64,000 nt of DNA from Buchnera aphidicola (Aphis nasturtii). GTDB lineage: Bacteria > Pseudomonadota > Gammaproteobacteria > Enterobacterales > Enterobacteriaceae. The position numbers and the translations under genes are program-made. The notes under the pieces are model-generated. The model had not been told where the DNA came from. It was given only the letters and a program-made list of their open reading frames with translations, and did no database searches. The stretch spans positions 209,380 to 273,379 of the forward strand of contig NZ_CP034888.1 of assembly GCF_005083345.1 (NCBI RefSeq), in the 5' to 3' direction. Shown one piece after another: positions 10,712 to 20,689 of this stretch. Position 1 is the stretch's first letter. Each line of letters opens with the position of its first letter.

Positions 10712-10863
10712 AATTATTTTTTATTTAAGATTATTTAAACATATAAAATATTTATTATCTTAATTAAAATATATAGTATTTCAATAACAATATTTAATAA
10801 ATTTAAAAAATATGTCTATTTTATATATTTTTTATTTTCATATTATTTTAGGAAATTAATTAT

Positions 10864-11913
10864 ATGCGTATAGAAGAAGATATTAAGCTAGGTTTTAAAG
10901 ATGTTTTAATTAGACCAAAGAGATCTACTTTAAAAAGTCGATCTGAAGTTGATCTTGTTCGTCCTTTTACTTTTAAATATTCTGATAATAAATGGTCTGG
11001 TATCCCGATTATTGCTGCCAATATGGATACTATTGGAACATTTGATATGGCTTTATCTTTATCAAATTTTCACATTTTAACTGCAATACATAAATATTAT
11101 TCTTTTGATGAATGGAAAGTTTTTATCAATAAATCTACAGAACAAACATTAGAACATGTTATTGTATCTATCGGAACATCTGATTTAGATTTTTTAAAAA
11201 TTCAAAAAATTTTATTATTATCCTCTCAATTAAAATATATTTGTATTGATGTTGCTAATGGTTATTCAGAATATTTTGTTTCTTTTTTAAAAAAAGTAAG
11301 AGATATGTTTCCTAATAAAATTATTTGTGCTGGAAATGTTGTTACTGGAGAAATGGTTGAAGAACTAATTTTATCTGGAGCTGATATAGTTAAAGTTGGT
11401 ATCGGGCCAGGTTCAGTTTGTACTACAAGAGTTAAAACAGGTGTAGGTTATCCTCAACTTTCGGCTATTATAGAATGCGCAGATGCGGCACATGGATTAA
11501 ATGGCCAAATTATTAGTGATGGTGGTTGTATTGTTTCTGGAGATATAGCAAAAGCTTTCGGAGGTGGTGCGGATTTTGTGATGTTAGGCGGTATGTTATC
11601 AGGTCATTATGAATGCGCAGGAAAAGTTATTAAAGAAAATTTAAAAAAATTTATGTTATTTTATGGCATGAGTTCTATTTCAGCAATGAAACGTTATACT
11701 GGTAAAATTAGAGGATATCGAGCTTCAGAAGGTAAAACAGTGAAGATACCTTTTCGGGGCAATGTCGATATAACTATACGTGACATTTTAGGCGGACTTA
11801 GATCTGCTTGCACTTATGTAGGCGCTCAAAAGTTAAAAGAGTTAACTAAAAGAACTACTTTTATAAGAGTAGGAGAACAAGAAAACTGTGTTTTTAATAA
11901 TTTTACATATTGA
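10864..11913 (+). CDS. guaC: GMP reductase
   Basis: It reduces GMP to IMP with NADPH, letting guanine nucleotides feed the adenine branch. At 349 residues it matches E. coli (347). The fold is that of IMP dehydrogenase: [19 protein letters not shown] near the N-terminus, AANMDTIGT (about 51-59), and the catalytic cysteine loop [18 protein letters not shown] (about 181-198), followed by [20 protein letters not shown] (phosphate site, about 219-238). IMP dehydrogenase was considered, but length, lack of a CBS domain and the enteric GMP reductase pattern favour GuaC. A strong terminator follows. Confidence 0.96.
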   Translation: MRIEEDIKLGFKDVLIRPKRSTLKSRSEVDLVRPFTFKYSDNKWSGIPIIAANMDTIGTFDMALSLSNFHILTAIHKYYSFDEWKVFINKSTEQTLEHVIVSIGTSDLDFLKIQKILLLSSQLKYICIDVANGYSEYFVSFLKKVRDMFPNKIICAGNVVTGEMVEELILSGADIVKVGIGPGSVCTTRVKTGVGYPQLSAIIECADAAHGLNGQIISDGGCIVSGDIAKAFGGGADFVMLGGMLSGHYECAGKVIKENLKKFMLFYGMSSISAMKRYTGKIRGYRASEGKTVKIPFRGNVDITIRDILGGLRSACTYVGAQKLKELTKRTTFIRVGEQENCVFNNFTY

Positions 11914-11951
11914 GATAAATTATATATTATTTTAAAAAATTCAAAAATAAT

Positions 11952-12000
11952 AAAATCAATAAAATTAATTATTATATAGTTGATTTTATTGATTTTTTTT
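11952..12000 (+). terminator. Rho-independent terminator of guaC
   Basis: The left arm AAAATCAATAAAATTAA (11952-11968) pairs with TTGATTTTATTGATTTT (11980-11996), 17 bp with one G-T wobble and an 11-nt loop, and the stem runs straight into a T8 tract (11993-12000). It lies 38 bp after the guaC stop and isolates guaC from aceE. Confidence 0.85.
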
Positions 12001-12143
12001 AGAAATTAATAATTAATTATTTTATAAAATAGACAAGAAATTTTATTTAAAATATTTAATTCTATATCAAGTAATAATTAACTTAATATTTTGAATTTAA
12101 TTTAAATTTTATAATTAAAAATAATATATAAGGAACTTGTACC

Positions 12144-14807
12144 ATGTCAGAAAATTTTTATGATGACGTGGATCCAATTGAAACTAATGATTGGATGCAA
12201 TCAATTGAATCTGTTATTAAAAAAGATGGTATTAAAAGAGCTCGTTTTTTAATTGAAAAAGTTTTACAACAATCTAAAATAAATAAATCAAATTTTTTTA
12301 AATGTTTTTTTACTAGTAATTATGTTAATACAATTAATGATGAAGATGAAGTTGAATATCCTGGTGATTTAATTCTAGAAAAAAAAATTCGTTCCGCTAT
12401 TCGTTGGAATGCTATTATGATGGTATTGCGTGCATCAAAAAAAAACTTAGAATTAGGTGGTCATTTATCTTCTTTTCAATCATCAGCAACTATATATGAA
12501 GTGTGTTTCAATCATTTTTTTCGTGCTAGAAACGATTATGATGGGGGTGATTTAGTTTATTTTCAAGGTCATATTTCTCCTGGAATTTATGCACGATCGT
12601 TTTTAGAAGGTCGTTTATCTATTAAGCAAATCGATAATTTTAGACAAGAAGTTGATGGTAATGGGTTATCTTCTTATCCTCATCCTAAATTAATGCCTAA
12701 TTTTTGGCAATTTCCGACTGTTTCTATGGGGCTCGGTCCTCTTTTTTCTATTTATCAAGCTAAATTTTTAAAATATCTTCATAATCGAGATTTAAAAAAT
12801 ACTTCAAAACAAACAGTTTATGCTTTTTTAGGTGATGGTGAAATGGATGAACCAGAATCTAAAGGAGCTATCTCTATTGCAGTTCGAGAAAAGTTAGATA
12901 ATTTAATTTTTATAATAAATTGTAATTTGCAAAGATTAGATGGTCCAGTTATAGGAAATGGTAAAATTGTAAATGAATTAGAAAGTTTTTTTTATGGAGC
13001 TGGATGGAAAGTAATTAAAGTAATATGGGGCGGGAAATGGGATATTTTGTTAAAAAAAGATAAAACTGGGAAGTTAATTCAATTAATGAATGAAACAATA
13101 GATGGTGATTATCAAACATTAAAATCCAAAAATGGTGCTTATGTTAGAAAACATTTTTTTGGAAAATATAAAGAAACGCTAGAATTAGTTAAAAATATGA
13201 CAGATGAAGAGATATGGAATTTAAATCGAGGCGGTCATGATCCTAAAAAAATGTTTAATGCAATAATAAAAGCCAAAGAAACTAAAGGAAAACCTACAGT
13301 TATTTTAGCACATACTATAAAGGGTTATGGTATGGGCATGATTGCAGAAGGTAAAAATATTGCACATCAGATAAAAAAAATAAATATTAATGGAATTATG
13401 TATATCAGAAATCGTTTTCATATTCCTATATCTGATGAGGAAGTAGAAAAATTACCTTATATTACTTTTAAAAAAAATTCTAAAGAATATTGCTATATGC
13501 AATATCAAAGAAAAAAGTTAGGTGGTTATATTCCATTTCGTTTATCTAGATTTACTAAGCCATTAAATCTTCCAAATTTAATAGATTTTCAGTCATTGTT
13601 AGAAGAACAAAACAAACATATTTCTACTACGATAGCTTTTATTCGTGTTTTGAATTTAATTTTAAAAAATGATTCCATCAAACATTTAATTGTTCCTATT
13701 ATTGCTGATGAAGCACGTACATTTGGAATGGAAGGCTTGTTTAGAAAAATTGGAATTTATAGTTCTGATGGACAAAAATATATTCCCCAAGATCGTGAAC
13801 AATTAGCATATTATAAAGAAGAAAAAAAAGGACAAATATTGCAAGAAGGAATTAATGAATTAGGAGCTGCTTCATCTTGGCTTGCTGCTGCAACTTCTTA
13901 TAGTACTAATAATTTTCCTATGATTCCTTTCTATATTTATTATTCAATATTTGGTTTTCAACGAATTGGTGATCTTTTTTGGGCTGCAGGCGATCAACAA
14001 GCAAGAGGTTTTTTAATTGGAGGGACATCAGGAAGAACAACTTTAAATGGAGAAGGTTTACAACATGAAGATGGTCATAGTCATATACAAGCTTTAACAA
14101 TACCAAATTGTATTTCTTATGATCCTGCTTTTGCTTATGAGGTCGCAGTTATTATACAAGATGGTCTAAGAAGAATGTATGGCCCACTTCAAGAAAATAT
14201 ATATTACTATATCACCACGATCAATGAAAATTACTATATGCCAGCTATGCCCAAGGGTGTGGAACAAGGAATTTGTAAGGGAATTTATAAATTAAAAACA
14301 TTAAATTCTACTGGATTAAAAGTACAATTAATGGGTTCTGGAGCTATTTTACGGTGTGTATGTGAAGCTGCCGAGATTTTATCTAATGATTATTCTATCA
14401 CTACTGATATTTATAGTGTGACTTCTTTTACAGAATTAGCTAGAGATGGAGAAGAATGTATCAGATGGAATATGTTGCATCCAAAAAAAGAAAAGAAAAT
14501 TGCTTATATAAACAAAATTATGAATTCAGCTCCTGCTGTTGCTGCTACCGATTATATGAAATTATTTGCAGAGCAAGTCCGTAATTATATTCCTTCAAAG
14601 GAATATTATGTGCTAGGTACAGATGGTTTTGGGCGATCAGATAGTCGTGAAAAATTACGTAATCACTTTGAAGTTAGCGCTCATTATATTGTATTAGCTT
14701 CTTTAAGTTTATTAGTTAAATTGAATCAGATAAATCAAGAGGTGGTAGAAGATGCAATTATTAAATTTAATATTAATGCGGATAAAATTAATCCGCGTTT
14801 AGCTTAA
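12144..14807 (+). CDS. aceE: Pyruvate dehydrogenase E1 component
   Basis: This thiamine diphosphate enzyme decarboxylates pyruvate and acetylates the lipoyl group of AceF. At 887 residues it equals E. coli AceE. The TPP/Mg motif is GDGEMDEPE (230-238) with NCNLQ (259-263); the pyrimidine domain includes ADEARTFGMEGLFRKIG, and GGTSGRTTLNGEGLQHEDGH is the catalytic histidine region. AAGGA at about 12131-12135 is a good Shine-Dalgarno 8 bp before the ATG. It heads aceE-aceF-lpd. The PdhR regulator gene that precedes it in E. coli is absent, so control is probably constitutive. The 143 bp between the guaC terminator and aceE must hold the promoter, but no box stands out. Confidence 0.98.
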   Translation: MSENFYDDVDPIETNDWMQSIESVIKKDGIKRARFLIEKVLQQSKINKSNFFKCFFTSNYVNTINDEDEVEYPGDLILEKKIRSAIRWNAIMMVLRASKKNLELGGHLSSFQSSATIYEVCFNHFFRARNDYDGGDLVYFQGHISPGIYARSFLEGRLSIKQIDNFRQEVDGNGLSSYPHPKLMPNFWQFPTVSMGLGPLFSIYQAKFLKYLHNRDLKNTSKQTVYAFLGDGEMDEPESKGAISIAVREKLDNLIFIINCNLQRLDGPVIGNGKIVNELESFFYGAGWKVIKVIWGGKWDILLKKDKTGKLIQLMNETIDGDYQTLKSKNGAYVRKHFFGKYKETLELVKNMTDEEIWNLNRGGHDPKKMFNAIIKAKETKGKPTVILAHTIKGYGMGMIAEGKNIAHQIKKININGIMYIRNRFHIPISDEEVEKLPYITFKKNSKEYCYMQYQRKKLGGYIPFRLSRFTKPLNLPNLIDFQSLLEEQNKHISTTIAFIRVLNLILKNDSIKHLIVPIIADEARTFGMEGLFRKIGIYSSDGQKYIPQDREQLAYYKEEKKGQILQEGINELGAASSWLAAATSYSTNNFPMIPFYIYYSIFGFQRIGDLFWAAGDQQARGFLIGGTSGRTTLNGEGLQHEDGHSHIQALTIPNCISYDPAFAYEVAVIIQDGLRRMYGPLQENIYYYITTINENYYMPAMPKGVEQGICKGIYKLKTLNSTGLKVQLMGSGAILRCVCEAAEILSNDYSITTDIYSVTSFTELARDGEECIRWNMLHPKKEKKIAYINKIMNSAPAVAATDYMKLFAEQVRNYIPSKEYYVLGTDGFGRSDSREKLRNHFEVSAHYIVLASLSLLVKLNQINQEVVEDAIIKFNINADKINPRLA

Positions 14808-14820
14808 GGAGTGAGATAAA

Positions 14821-15984
14821 GTGCATATTGAAGTTAAAATGCCTGATATTGGTTTAGATCAAGTAGAAGTAATAGAAATCTTAGTTAAATTAAATGAAGA
14901 AGTTCAAATAGAACAAGGATTAATAACTGTTGAAGGCGAAAAATCTTCTATGGAAATACCGTCTCCAATATCCGGAGTGGTAAAAGAAATCAACGTAAAA
15001 ATTGGAGATAAAGTTTCTACTAATGCTATTATAATGATTTTTACAACTAATGAAAAAAATCCTAATAATCAAAAAAAAGACGACATTGATATTCTTAATA
15101 TTAAAACATCAACTATTAATACTGAAAAAAATATAGTACATGCAACACCATCAATTAGGAGATTAGCGCGTGAATTAAATATTAATTTAAGTGATATTTT
15201 AGGTTCTGGTAGAAAAAATCGCATTTTAAAAAATGATCTTGAATTATATACAAAAAATGTTTGTCATGATAGACATCAATTAAAAGTAGAAACAATTGAA
15301 ATCAATCATTTACAAAAGATTGTTGGAAATAATTTGTATAATAATTGGATAAATATACCTCATGTAACACAATTTGAAGAGGTAAATATCACTACATTAG
15401 AAGAATTTCGTAAGCATTATAATACAGAAGAATGTAAAAAAAATATTCATCATAGCAATATTACTATATTAATTTTCATTATTAAAGCAGTATCGCGAGC
15501 ATTATTGGAATTTCCGATTTTTAATAGCTCTTTATCTGTAGATAAAAAAACAATTATTTTTAAAAAATATATTAATATTGGAATTGCTGTAGATGTTTCA
15601 AATGGTTTACTTGTTCCAGTATTAAAAAATGTTGATAAAAAAAGTATTATTAATTTATCGTCTGAATTAATATCACTTTCTGAAAAAGCACGTAAAAATA
15701 AATTAGATAAATTAGATATGAAAAACAGTTGCTTCACAATTTCAAATTTAGGAGGTATTGGTGGAAATTGGTTTACGCCAATTATTAATTCTCCTGAGGT
15801 TGCAATTCTGGGAGTTTCAAAAGCAGTTATTAAACCAGTCTGGGATGGTAAAATATTTATTCCATCTTTGATATTACCTTTATCGTTATCTTATGATCAT
15901 CGTGTTATTAATGGAGCAGACGCAGCTCGTTTTATTTGTTTTCTCAAGAAATTATTATCTGATATACGATTTTTAGTTATGTAA
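14821..15984 (+). CDS. aceF: Dihydrolipoyllysine acetyltransferase (pyruvate dehydrogenase E2), single lipoyl domain
   Basis: AceF carries the swinging lipoyl arm and transfers acetyl groups to CoA, forming the core of pyruvate dehydrogenase. At 387 residues it is far shorter than the 630 of E. coli because only one lipoyl domain remains instead of three: lipoyl lysine at 41 in VEGEKSSMEIPSP, E1/E3-binding domain at about 108-140 (ATPSIRRLAREL...), then the catalytic domain with His360 in YDHRVINGADAARF. Start is GTG at 14821, preceded by TTAAGGAGTGAG, a strong ribosome site that decides it. It follows aceE by 13 bp. One-domain E2 is functional in other bacteria and is the form known from Buchnera. 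Confidence 0.97.
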   Translation: MHIEVKMPDIGLDQVEVIEILVKLNEEVQIEQGLITVEGEKSSMEIPSPISGVVKEINVKIGDKVSTNAIIMIFTTNEKNPNNQKKDDIDILNIKTSTINTEKNIVHATPSIRRLARELNINLSDILGSGRKNRILKNDLELYTKNVCHDRHQLKVETIEINHLQKIVGNNLYNNWINIPHVTQFEEVNITTLEEFRKHYNTEECKKNIHHSNITILIFIIKAVSRALLEFPIFNSSLSVDKKTIIFKKYINIGIAVDVSNGLLVPVLKNVDKKSIINLSSELISLSEKARKNKLDKLDMKNSCFTISNLGGIGGNWFTPIINSPEVAILGVSKAVIKPVWDGKIFIPSLILPLSLSYDHRVINGADAARFICFLKKLLSDIRFLVM

Positions 15985-16035
15985 TTTTATATTGATCAAA
16001 CATCTTTTATAAAATTAATCATTAAAGAGGTTTTC

Positions 16036-17460
16036 ATGCATCAAAAAATTCAAGCAGAAGTAGTAGTTTTAGGATCAGGACCTGCTGGTTATTCTGCGGC
16101 TTTTCGGTGTTCTGATTTAGGTTTAGAGACTGTTTTAATAGAACGTTATGAAAATTTAGGAGGTGTTTGCTTAAATGCAGGATGTATTCCTTCAAAATCT
16201 TTATTACATATAGCAAAAGTAATAAAAAATGCAAATGATTTATCTAAAGCAGGAGTATTTTTTAATAAACCTTCTATTGATATTAAAAAAATTCAAGATT
16301 GGCAAAAACATATCATTAATAAACTTACAAATGGTTTATATAATATAAGTAAAAAAAGAAATATAAGATTTATTCAAGGGACGGCTTATTTTGAAAATGA
16401 TCATAATATTATTGTAGAAAATAATAAAAATCAATTTGAAGTATCTTTTAAATATGCTATTGTTGCCACTGGTTCTCATTCAATTAAAATACCTTCATTA
16501 CCAGCACAAGATTATAGAATTTGGGATTCTACAGATGCTTTGTCATTGAACAATATTCCTAATCGTTTTTTAATTATAGGAGGAGGAATTATTGGTTTAG
16601 AAATGGCAACAATATACAGCGCGTTAGGATCCAAGGTAGATATTGTAGATCGTTTTAATGTTTTTCTTCCTGCAGTAGATCAAGATGTGTCTGAAATGTA
16701 TATTAAATCGATTAATAAAAGATTTAATTTGTTTTTAAATACTCAGGTTAAAAATATTGAATCTAACGAAAATGGTTTAATTGTTTCTACAGAAGGTAAT
16801 AATCAAAGTTATAATATTTGCTATGATAATGTTTTAGTTGCAGTAGGACGTAATCCTAATACTAAAAATTTAGCATTAGATAAAATTGGAGTGAAATTAA
16901 ATGATTTTGGTTTTATTGAAGTAAATAACCAACTTAGAACTAACATATCTAATATTTATGCAATTGGTGATGTTATAGGTTTTCCTATGTTAGCTCATAA
17001 AGCTATTCATGAGTCACATATTGTTGCTGAAGTAATTTCTGGTAAAAATCATTATTATGAACCTAAGGTAATACCTTCTGTAGCTTATACTGATCCTGAA
17101 ATTGCTTGGGTAGGTTTTAATGAAAAAGATGCTATAAAATCAAATATTGATTACGAAGCTTCTGTTTTTCCTTGGAATTCTTCTGGAAGAGCAAATGCTT
17201 CAAATTGCACAACAGGTATGACAAAGTTAATCTTTAATAAAAAAAATAAACAACTAATTGGAGGGGCTATAGTAGGTGAAAATGCTGGAGAATTGATTAA
17301 TGAAATTACATTAGCAATTGAAATGGGATGCGATGTAGAAGATCTTTCCCTTACTATTCATGCTCATCCAACCTTAAGCGAATCAATTTGTTTAGCATCG
17401 GAGATTTTCCAAGGTACAATAACAGATTTATTAAATTTAAAAAAAAATACTTTTACATAA
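16036..17460 (+). CDS. lpd: Dihydrolipoamide dehydrogenase (E3)
   Basis: This flavoprotein reoxidises the lipoyl groups of pyruvate dehydrogenase (and 2-oxoglutarate dehydrogenase, if present) with NAD. At 474 residues it equals E. coli. It shows the FAD-binding VLGSGPAGYSAA (11-22), the redox disulphide GGVCLNAGC (Cys45/Cys50), the NAD motif IIGGGIIGLEMA (about 179-190), the second FAD site YAIGDVIGFPMLAHKA (about 310-325) and the catalytic His444/Glu449 in HAHPTLSE. The ribosome site AAAGAGG precedes the ATG. It is the last gene of aceE-aceF-lpd, 51 bp after aceF. Its stop codon TAA forms the outermost three bases of the long inverted repeat that follows. Confidence 0.98.
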   Translation: MHQKIQAEVVVLGSGPAGYSAAFRCSDLGLETVLIERYENLGGVCLNAGCIPSKSLLHIAKVIKNANDLSKAGVFFNKPSIDIKKIQDWQKHIINKLTNGLYNISKKRNIRFIQGTAYFENDHNIIVENNKNQFEVSFKYAIVATGSHSIKIPSLPAQDYRIWDSTDALSLNNIPNRFLIIGGGIIGLEMATIYSALGSKVDIVDRFNVFLPAVDQDVSEMYIKSINKRFNLFLNTQVKNIESNENGLIVSTEGNNQSYNICYDNVLVAVGRNPNTKNLALDKIGVKLNDFGFIEVNNQLRTNISNIYAIGDVIGFPMLAHKAIHESHIVAEVISGKNHYYEPKVIPSVAYTDPEIAWVGFNEKDAIKSNIDYEASVFPWNSSGRANASNCTTGMTKLIFNKKNKQLIGGAIVGENAGELINEITLAIEMGCDVEDLSLTIHAHPTLSESICLASEIFQGTITDLLNLKKNTFT

Positions 17461-17552
17461 TATTTAATATAATTCTTTTAGAACAAGAAAAGATTATAGA
17501 AATTATATTTCTATAATCTTTTCTTGTTCTAAAAGAATTATATTAAATATTA
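17458..17552. terminator. Perfect 46-bp inverted repeat, probable bidirectional terminator between lpd and speD
   Basis: The left arm 17458-17503 and right arm 17507-17552 are exact reverse complements at all 46 positions, with the 3-base centre TAT. The repeat begins at the lpd stop codon and ends 32 bp short of the speD stop (17585), so it can end transcription from both convergent genes. Its inner part contains AAAAGATTATAGAAAT and complement; base composition is mixed rather than simple repeat. This is far longer than an ordinary terminator stem. Role inferred from position; perfection checked base by base. Confidence 0.9.
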
Positions 17553-17584
17553 ATTTTTTAGAAATATATAAAATTATATAAATT

Positions 17585-18391
17585 TTATATCGATTCTATC
17601 ATTGGAATGTTTCTACCATGATATATTTCTCTCATTTCTTTCCATAATAAATCCACAATATACGAAGACTCTTTTTTTGACAAATCTTGTACATTAATAT
17701 TAAATAAATAATTTTGTAAATTAAATTCCTTTAATAACATTCGAGTATGAAAAATATTTTCTTGGTATACATTTACATCAACCATTTCATACATAGATTT
17801 GATTTTATTAGACATAAAGTTTTGAATAGAGTTGATTTTGTGATCAATAAAATGCTTAATTCCATCGATATCTCTGGTGAACCCCCTAACTCGATATTCA
17901 ATTGTCACTATATCTGATTCTAACTGATTTATAAGATAATTTAATGCGTTAAGTGGAGATATGATCCCACAGGTTGAAACTTCAATATCTGCTCGAAAAG
18001 TACAAATCCCACTTTGAGGATGACTTTCGGGATATGTATGGACACAAATATGACTTTTGTCTAGATGAGCTAAAACAGAAGATGAAATAATATTTTTATT
18101 TTTTTTTTCAACGTCGACTGTATCTAAAGTTATTGGTTCCTCACATACTAATATAGTCACACTAGCGCCTTGTGGATCATAATCTTGATGAAATATATTT
18201 AGCACATTAGCACCAATAATTGAACATGTTTTTTTCAATATTTTTGTCAATCGGATAGCATTATATTGTTCATCAATATATGCAATATAGCTATTTCTTG
18301 AGTTATTAGTATTTGCATAACAAATATCATAGATACAAAAACTTAGGCTTTTTGTTAAATTATTAAAGCCATATAATTTTAGTTTTTGCAA
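17585..18391 (-). CDS. speD: S-adenosylmethionine decarboxylase proenzyme
   Basis: It makes decarboxylated S-adenosylmethionine, the aminopropyl donor for SpeE. At 268 residues it matches the enteric family (264). The proenzyme self-cleaves at Lys112-Ser113 in [14 protein letters not shown] to give the pyruvoyl cofactor; the cleavage serine and surrounding residues are intact. The later [20 protein letters not shown] segment (about 127-146) is also typical. It is the distal gene of speE-speD, 27 bp after speE, in the same order as enteric bacteria. Spermidine is the major polyamine of Buchnera, and its putrescine substrate must come from the host or elsewhere, since no ornithine or arginine decarboxylase is seen here. 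Confidence 0.96.
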   Translation of the reverse strand: MQKLKLYGFNNLTKSLSFCIYDICYANTNNSRNSYIAYIDEQYNAIRLTKILKKTCSIIGANVLNIFHQDYDPQGASVTILVCEEPITLDTVDVEKKNKNIISSSVLAHLDKSHICVHTYPESHPQSGICTFRADIEVSTCGIISPLNALNYLINQLESDIVTIEYRVRGFTRDIDGIKHFIDHKINSIQNFMSNKIKSMYEMVDVNVYQENIFHTRMLLKEFNLQNYLFNINVQDLSKKESSYIVDLLWKEMREIYHGRNIPMIESI

Positions 18392-18418
18392 TTTAATTAC
18401 TCTCCTATGAAAGGATTT

Positions 18419-19279
18419 CTAACTTTCATTTAACATATTAATTATATATTGAGGCAAAGCAAAACTGCTTATATGTGTTTGAGGGTTATAGTAGTTAAAA
18501 ATTAATTTTGTTTTTTTTATACGAGATTTCAATTGTTCAATATGAGTTAAACGTAGTTTTATATTATCAGAGCCCCATGCAAACATCATTGTTCCTCCAT
18601 AATAACTGGGAATTGCTGCTTGATAAAAACTAGTATCATAAAAATATTTTTTTAAATTTTTATAAGTTGAAACAATTTCATCTTTTTGAAAAAAAGAAAT
18701 ACCATTTTGTGCCACAAAAATTCCATTTTTTTTAAGAATTTTTTTACAATATAAATAAAACTCTGAAATAAATAAATTTTTCCCAGGTCCAATTGGATCT
18801 GTGGAATCAGATATAATTAAGTCAAATTTATTAGTAGTTTTTTTGACAAAATGCAATCCATCATCAATGATGAGCTTTAAACGAGGGTCTTCATATGCAT
18901 TATTACTATGTTTAGGGAAGTATTTTTTACATAAATTAATAATATTAATATCAATTTCTACCATCGTAATATTATTAATATTTTTATGCCTACATAGTTC
19001 TCGTAATATACCTCCATCACCTCCACCTATTATTAATACATCTTTTATGTCTCCATGAGAAAATATAGGTATATGACTTAACATTTCATGATATATGAAT
19101 TCATCTTTTTCTGTTGTTTGTACAATATCATCTATTGTCATCATTTTACCCATAACTGAATTATTAAATATTTTAATGTCATGGTGTTTATTTTTTTCTT
19201 GATATAACATTTTATCAATTAAAAAATATTGTCCAAGATGACAATGAAGTTTTTCATGCCATATTTTGTTATTAATCAT
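18419..19279 (-). CDS. speE: Spermidine synthase
   Basis: It transfers an aminopropyl group from decarboxylated S-adenosylmethionine to putrescine. I choose the ATG at 19279 rather than the in-frame ATG at 19348: it gives MINNKIWHEKLH, matching the enteric start (KQWHETLH), has AAGGG about 11 bp upstream, and yields 286 residues (288 in E. coli). Features are GQYFLIDKMLY, the binding loop IIGGGDGGILRE (about 82-93), VQTTEKDEFIYHEM and the catalytic aspartate in SDSTDPIGPG (about 157-166). It is the promoter-proximal gene of speE-speD; the 207 bp upstream, before mtn, are AT-rich without a clear feature. Confidence 0.95.
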   Translation of the reverse strand: MINNKIWHEKLHCHLGQYFLIDKMLYQEKNKHHDIKIFNNSVMGKMMTIDDIVQTTEKDEFIYHEMLSHIPIFSHGDIKDVLIIGGGDGGILRELCRHKNINNITMVEIDINIINLCKKYFPKHSNNAYEDPRLKLIIDDGLHFVKKTTNKFDLIISDSTDPIGPGKNLFISEFYLYCKKILKKNGIFVAQNGISFFQKDEIVSTYKNLKKYFYDTSFYQAAIPSYYGGTMMFAWGSDNIKLRLTHIEQLKSRIKKTKLIFNYYNPQTHISSFALPQYIINMLNES

Positions 19280-19486
19280 GGTATTTTTTACCCTTAAATA
19301 TATTAATAATAAATTATTTAGTAATTGATTTTGAGTGTATTGAAACAATAGAGTTTGCTTTTAGATTTTTTAAAGAAGGATAATGATTTTTGTTAAATAT
19401 TTTAAATATTGTATAATTATTTTTTTTTATTCAAAAATATTTAAATTTAATAAAGATTATCAAAAATATTAAAATAATTCTATTAT

Positions 19487-20203
19487 TTATTCAATAGATT
19501 CATAAAATTGTGTATTTTCTAATATTAATTGAACTAAATTAAAAGATTGTAATGATGCAAGAGATATATTTTTGTTAAAATTTGATGTAGCTTGCGTATC
19601 AGATAGATCAGATATTGACTTGACAACAATTAATGGAATATTAAATTGATAACATACTTGAGCTATTGCTGTAGACTCCATTTCTACTGCGATCGCATAA
19701 GAAAATTGTAATTTTAATTTGTTAATAAAGTTTTCTCCTCTAACAAATGAATCTCCGGTAATAAGTAAACCTGTAGCAAATTTAAAGTTGAATTTTATAG
19801 CAGTTTCTATAAGAACATGATATAAATTTTTATTTATTTTAAAAGTTTTTGGGTATTGAGGTATTTGACCTCTAGCATATCCAAAATTTATTAAATTTAC
19901 ATCATAATAACATAACTTATTAGGAATTATAATATCTCCTATTTTTAACTCAGGATGTAAACTTCCTGCTGAACCGCTATTGATAATAATATTAATTTTA
20001 AAGAAATTTATAAGTATCATAGCTGCAATACTGGCTGAAACTTTGCCAATACCTGATTTTATTAAAAAAATATTATTTTTTTTAAATTTTCCTATATAAA
20101 TTTGAAATTGTCCAATATTTTTTACTTGTTTATCAATTATAACTTTTTTAAATATTTTAATTTCTTGATCTATAGCGCCAATAATTCCAATATTTATATT
20201 CAT
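19487..20203 (-). CDS. mtn: 5'-methylthioadenosine / S-adenosylhomocysteine nucleosidase
   Basis: It removes adenine from methylthioadenosine, the by-product of SpeE, and from S-adenosylhomocysteine from methylation reactions, preventing product inhibition. At 238 residues it is near the 232 of E. coli (Pfs/MtnN). The catalytic residues are present: Glu14 in IGAIDQE, the glutamates of VEMESTAIAQV (about 179-189) and the aspartate in KSISDLSD (about 201-208). INSGSAGSLHPELKIGDI is the typical phosphate-site segment. It lies 27 bp after erpA and upstream of speE-speD on the same strand, so its product clears waste from its neighbours' pathway. Confidence 0.95.
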   Translation of the reverse strand: MNINIGIIGAIDQEIKIFKKVIIDKQVKNIGQFQIYIGKFKKNNIFLIKSGIGKVSASIAAMILINFFKINIIINSGSAGSLHPELKIGDIIIPNKLCYYDVNLINFGYARGQIPQYPKTFKINKNLYHVLIETAIKFNFKFATGLLITGDSFVRGENFINKLKLQFSYAIAVEMESTAIAQVCYQFNIPLIVVKSISDLSDTQATSNFNKNISLASLQSFNLVQLILENTQFYESIE

Positions 20204-20230
20204 ATTAATTATTTTTAATTATTTAATTTT

Positions 20231-20581
20231 TTATATATTAAACGATGATCCACATCCGCATGTATTTTTTGCGTTTGGATTATACACTATAAACTTTGAT
20301 CCTTCGAAATTTTCTATATAATCTATTTTACCACCATTTAAATATTGTAAACTAATAGGGTCTACAATTAAAGAAACATCTCCTTCGTTAATTAATATAT
20401 CGTCTTGATTTATTTTATCATCTAAAACAAATTGATATTGAAACCCACTACATCCGCCTCCAAGAATATATATTCTTAATTTTAAGTGTTTATTTGTTTT
20501 AGTTAAAGTAAGGTGTTTAATTTTTTTAATTGCATTTTTTGTTAATTTAATATGATTATTAATAATGTGTTTCACTTTCAA
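20231..20581 (-). CDS. erpA: A-type iron-sulfur carrier ErpA
   Basis: It receives iron-sulfur clusters from a scaffold and passes them to target enzymes; in E. coli it is needed for the IspG/IspH isoprenoid enzymes, which act after Dxr in this window. At 116 residues it has family length. The three cluster cysteines are Cys44 ([11 protein letters not shown]) and Cys108 and Cys110 (NTCGCGSSF). IscA has the same cysteine pattern, but the enteric YadR-like sequence and place point to ErpA. It begins the erpA-mtn pair, and a perfect dyad lies 33 bp upstream of its ATG. Confidence 0.92.
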   Translation of the reverse strand: MKVKHIINNHIKLTKNAIKKIKHLTLTKTNKHLKLRIYILGGGCSGFQYQFVLDDKINQDDILINEGDVSLIVDPISLQYLNGGKIDYIENFEGSKFIVYNPNAKNTCGCGSSFNI

Positions 20582-20613
20582 TATATTCTCGAAATATTTA
20601 GATATTGTTTAAA

Positions 20614-20632
20614 ATAAGATATCATATCTTAT
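20614..20632. repeat. Perfect 19-bp dyad upstream of erpA
   Basis: ATAAGATAT and its exact reverse complement ATATCTTAT flank a single central base. It lies 33-51 bp before the erpA start, where an operator or promoter would be expected. The centre is too tight for an ordinary RNA hairpin unless the inner pairs open. No known regulator can be assigned; IscR controls erpA in E. coli, but its site is not recognisable here. Chance occurrence in AT-rich DNA is possible. Confidence 0.4.
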
Positions 20633-20689
20633 CATGAAATAAATAATTTAAAGAAATGAATATAGATTAAGTATAAATAATTTATTTAA

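Noticed and set aside
17328..17516. Small plus-strand frame overlapping the lpd end
   Set aside because: It runs out of frame through lpd and into the long inverted repeat; no support as a gene.
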